DNA of 64,000 bases from Limonium bicolor. Taxonomy: Eukaryota > Streptophyta > Magnoliopsida > Caryophyllales > Plumbaginaceae. Within the stretch, counting starts at the first letter, position 1; each line of letters opens with the position of its first letter. The notes beneath the pieces are model-generated. The model did no database searches. It was not told the origin of the DNA and saw only the letters and a program-made list of their open reading frames with translations. Location: the NCBI GenBank assembly GCA_023374045.1, contig CM041777.1, forward strand, positions 479,919,594 through 479,983,593, in the 5' to 3' direction. Below are positions 61,201 through 64,000 of this stretch, piece after piece. Made by a program: the position numbers and the translations under genes.

Positions 61201-62861
61201 TTCACATCATACTCCATATATTGCAATAATCTTAAATTGCATAGCACTAAGGCTCTTAAAGGACATGGCTCTTAGGCCCTTAAATGACTTAAACTTAAAC
61301 ACTGAATTTCCACATATAAAAGCTTTCAACCTGCAAATACACCCATCAATCTCATAGTAGTTATAATGTTCTTAAAACTCATCTTAAACTTATATTACTA
61401 ACTCATTTCCTTTGGCTCCTTAGTCACAAGTTCTCAAGCTTATTTAAGTTCTTTTTCTTAGGTTATATAACCCATTACCTAATGTAAGCTTTAAGCTACA
61501 TTAGTACTCATCTAAAACTCATTCCTTAAACTTAAACCACCACTAGGTAAGCATTTTACCTTGTTTTCTCAAGCTTATCTTAACTTCCTCCTTAGACCTT
61601 CTTCTTGCATGAATCTCGGCCACCACTTAAATTCCCCTTGCCAATGTTCTAATCAATATTCAATGACTCATATGAGTACTAAACAATACACTAACCTCAA
61701 GGAATGAAAACCTAGGTTAGAAATGTGTTCTAAGGCATAAAAGTGGATGATTACCTTTGAAGTCTCAAGGTAGACTTTGGCATTGAATGAAATAGGACCT
61801 ACACTAGTCCTTGGTGAATAAATTAAGCTAGAACAAGGCATAAAAACAAAGCCCCATGAGTAGTTAATTTTCGGCCATGGTGAGGAAGTGATGGAAACAT
61901 GATTTTTCTTACATTTCCTTTACCTTAAGAGAATGGAGAAGCTAATGAGCTCTTCAAACTTGATTTTCCTCCATCAATGGAGATTTCCCATGGCTCCAAT
62001 ATGAAGCTTTTCCAATTTTGTAAAGATGGAAAGCTAGAGCTTGAGCTAACTAAGAATAATCTATGCTCACTTTTTGATTTGGAGCTAAAATGAGTAACTT
62101 ATGGACATTTGAAGATGGAACAAGTATGGAGCTGGTTGGGCACGGTTTGGAACAGAGAGAACAAGAAGAAAACCGTGGAAGAAGAAGGGAAATGAAGAAG
62201 AGAGGAGAGAGGTAGGCTAATAAGGATATTTGCTTTATAAATGCAAATAGTAACTTTCTTTACTTATCTCTTCTTTTTCCCTTATTTGATGAAGTCCATT
62301 GTGACTCATCCTTAGAAAACCGGCCCCCTATCTTAAATAAGGCTAGTCATGGTCTTTGTTGACCAACTAATTATCTTATATTGATTAAAACTTAAACTAG
62401 TCACTATTTGGCACTATTCACTAATCAGTGCACATATTTCTGAAATTTTTGATTTCCCATTGATTTAGGCTTCCTAATGTGATACTAATTAGTACACATG
62501 TTGATTAAAGAGTAATGATGGACATTTAGCCACTCAAAACTCAATTCTAAGACAATTTCTCAAAAATGTGCTTTAAGACTTCTTAAAGCACATTTTGTGT
62601 TTTAACTTGTTTTCAAGCTTGGTTTTCTTTGCTAATTGATTTAAAATGTCCATTAGCATATTACTAAAGTCTTATAATGGTATTTGGGTGCTAATCAAAG
62701 TCACTCCAAGCTTTGAGCACGTTTTTGCCCTGATTGCCCTTAAGGCACTTTCTTGTGTTTTCCTTGGTTTAAATTGTCTACCAATATTTCTAAGGCATAT
62801 TCTAGCCTTACTACATCATAATTTGATGTTTACTTAGCATACTTAGGTTTGGGGTATTTCA
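58224..62861 (-). mobile_element. Element C 5' LTR (4638 bp)
   Basis: Partner of 48350-52946, slightly longer because of small indels (for example about 40 bp around 60720-60760). It holds paired hairpins 58536-58564 and a palindromic cluster 59917-60166. Confidence 0.88.
59917..60166. repeat. Palindromic TCCGAAC cluster, C right LTR
   Basis: Counterpart of 50042-50288. The second unit here is more complete (GTGTCCAGACTTCGG). Confidence 0.75.
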
Positions 62862-64000
62862 CCAAGAGGAGACTGGAACTTACGACAGCACGGGGCGACA
62901 TGCTTAGCAGTCGCGAGGACCTGGCTGGTCAAGCAGCAGTAGGAAGAGAAGCACTAAGCGTGCAACGAAGCGGACAAAGGAGCAGTAATGAAACCCGAGA
63001 CACAAGTCTGCGAGACAATAAACGCTAGATAATACCACCAATGGTATACTAACTGACTGAAGACATAGTCAGGAGTGATTAATTCCAAAACTGCAATGCC
63101 GAGAGGTTACAATACCTGGCCGACATAACTCAGACAGCTACGAGAACATTTAGGAGATATATTCTGAAAGGGCTACAAAAGTAGTGCCTAGACAAGTAAG
63201 ACTCGGTAACCACAACAGATGTGTAGGAACGAGCAACAAGGAAACACAGAACAAATAAACAGGGATCTCCAAGGATTGGAGAAGCACCTTGATCAATGAC
63301 AGCCATGTCAAGATCAGTGAGAAGTTGCTCAGAAGATTGATTAACCCAAGTAAAGGATCAGCGGATCAAAGGAAGAGCTGACAAAGCTACCAAATAAGCA
63401 AGGAAACAATACCGTGACCGGTATAGGTTAACCCGAAAACCAACAGTACCACACACTTGCCACGGCAAGTGCAGTAATAGATATATTCAGAGATTCTTAG
63501 CAATAACCAGTACTTAGTACAGTACCATGACCGCAATGAAGCAACTACAGGATCACACATCCTAAAGACTTGAAGAATGGAACCTTGGAAGGGCCAAACG
63601 GCCTGCCCATTGCATTAAAGGATATACCACTCAGCAGGAAGCTAGACTCGGTCAGAATCAACCGGCATTGAAATGCCACAAAAAAATTTCTTTCAAACCC
63701 AAAATTTTCTTTTAAAACTCAAATTTCTTTTAAACCCCCAGATTTTAAAACCAAACCAGAAGATTCACAATAAGATATCATAGGACGATATAAGAGGAGT
63801 CGACAACAGAATACTTCACCTAGGCGTGTGATGAACACTACGAGTGTACAAAAATGAGATGTGGGACGACCGCACTCCGATGGGAGCTTGCGGGCCTGAC
63901 AGGCCTACTTATAGGTTGGTCGGGTAAGTAGCAATGTATCAGTAGAGTACCCCACATATGTACACCAGTGGTGTACGGAACACGGGAAGTAGTCAACTCC
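62862..64000 (+). mobile_element. Element D internal region, resumed after C
   Basis: Continues D after the second CCAAG. It has no recognisable coding. 63840-64000 resembles the complement of 54820-54990 in C, and GCGACATGCTTAGCAGTCG near 62906 resembles the C internal region near 57820. It runs off the window. Confidence 0.7.

Larger units (their letters stand above)
48345..62866 (-). mobile_element. Element C: 14.5 kb non-autonomous LTR element, TSD CCAAG
   Basis: Complete insertion 48350-62861 flanked by perfect CCAAG at 48345-48349 and 62862-62866. Minus orientation: 5' LTR 58224-62861, PBS 58207-58218, internal 52947-58223, polypurine tract 52948-52959, 3' LTR 48350-52946. No gag or pol can be read in the internal region, so it resembles a large retrotransposon derivative (LARD) mobilised by another element's proteins. 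Confidence 0.88.

Noticed and set aside
1..64000. CRISPR arrays, rRNA or complete tRNA genes
   Set aside because: No regularly spaced identical repeats, rRNA-like blocks or foldable complete tRNA were seen; only the degenerate tRNA-like segments in the A LTRs.

Overview
This window looks like nuclear DNA of a flowering plant with a large, transposon-rich genome; I cannot name the species. One host gene is visible. Most of the rest is LTR retrotransposons of the Ty3/gypsy chromovirus type (Tekay/Del-like pol), nested in one another, plus the 3' half of a plant LINE.

Layout. 1-2435: LINE reverse transcriptase ORF ending in poly(A). 2436-4115: a three-exon alpha/beta hydrolase gene with a TATA box and a complete Ser-Asp-His triad. 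4116-5382: AT-rich flank with copia-LTR-like motifs. 5383-41649: old minus-strand element 'B'. Its left LTR is split by a 5.4 kb solo LTR (6075-11460, TSD TCAAG). Its coding part (11808-14692) keeps gag, an AlkB domain and protease but has lost RT-RNaseH-integrase. Its right LTR is split by the plus-strand element 'A' (15064-38014, TSD GTTAC, LTRs of 6143 and 6148 bp). 41650-44010: remnant 'E' with a broken plant-transposon-like ORF. 44011-64000: plus-strand element 'D', which carries the minus-strand element 'C' (48350-62861, TSD CCAAG) in its leader. C and D share an internal region with no recognisable gag or pol.

The main discovery is in A and B. Both carry a full AlkB-type 2-oxoglutarate/Fe(II) dioxygenase domain between the Gag zinc knuckles and the protease, with the family's HxD...H...RxxxxxR residues. 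In both, the AlkB segment is bounded by matching GT/AG splice sites. The donor after the zinc-knuckle exon, the acceptor before AlkB and the acceptor before the protease are all phase 1. AlkB ends in its own stop codon, and in A this is followed by AATAAA signals. The sequence therefore reads as an alternative terminal exon: splicing into it would give Gag-AlkB, and skipping it would give Gag-Pol. A also has three small introns inside gag and one before the protease that B lacks. In A the AlkB-pol block is duplicated in tandem (about 4.1 kb); the second AlkB is intact, the first is frameshifted, and both pol copies are broken.

Other signals explained in the features and findings: a PBS buried in a hairpin, a second polypurine tract, covarying LTR hairpins, a tRNA-like segment and a diverged tandem array in the A LTRs, and family-specific palindromic repeat clusters at the same place in three different LTRs. 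All comparisons were done by eye; no alignment, search or transcript data were available.
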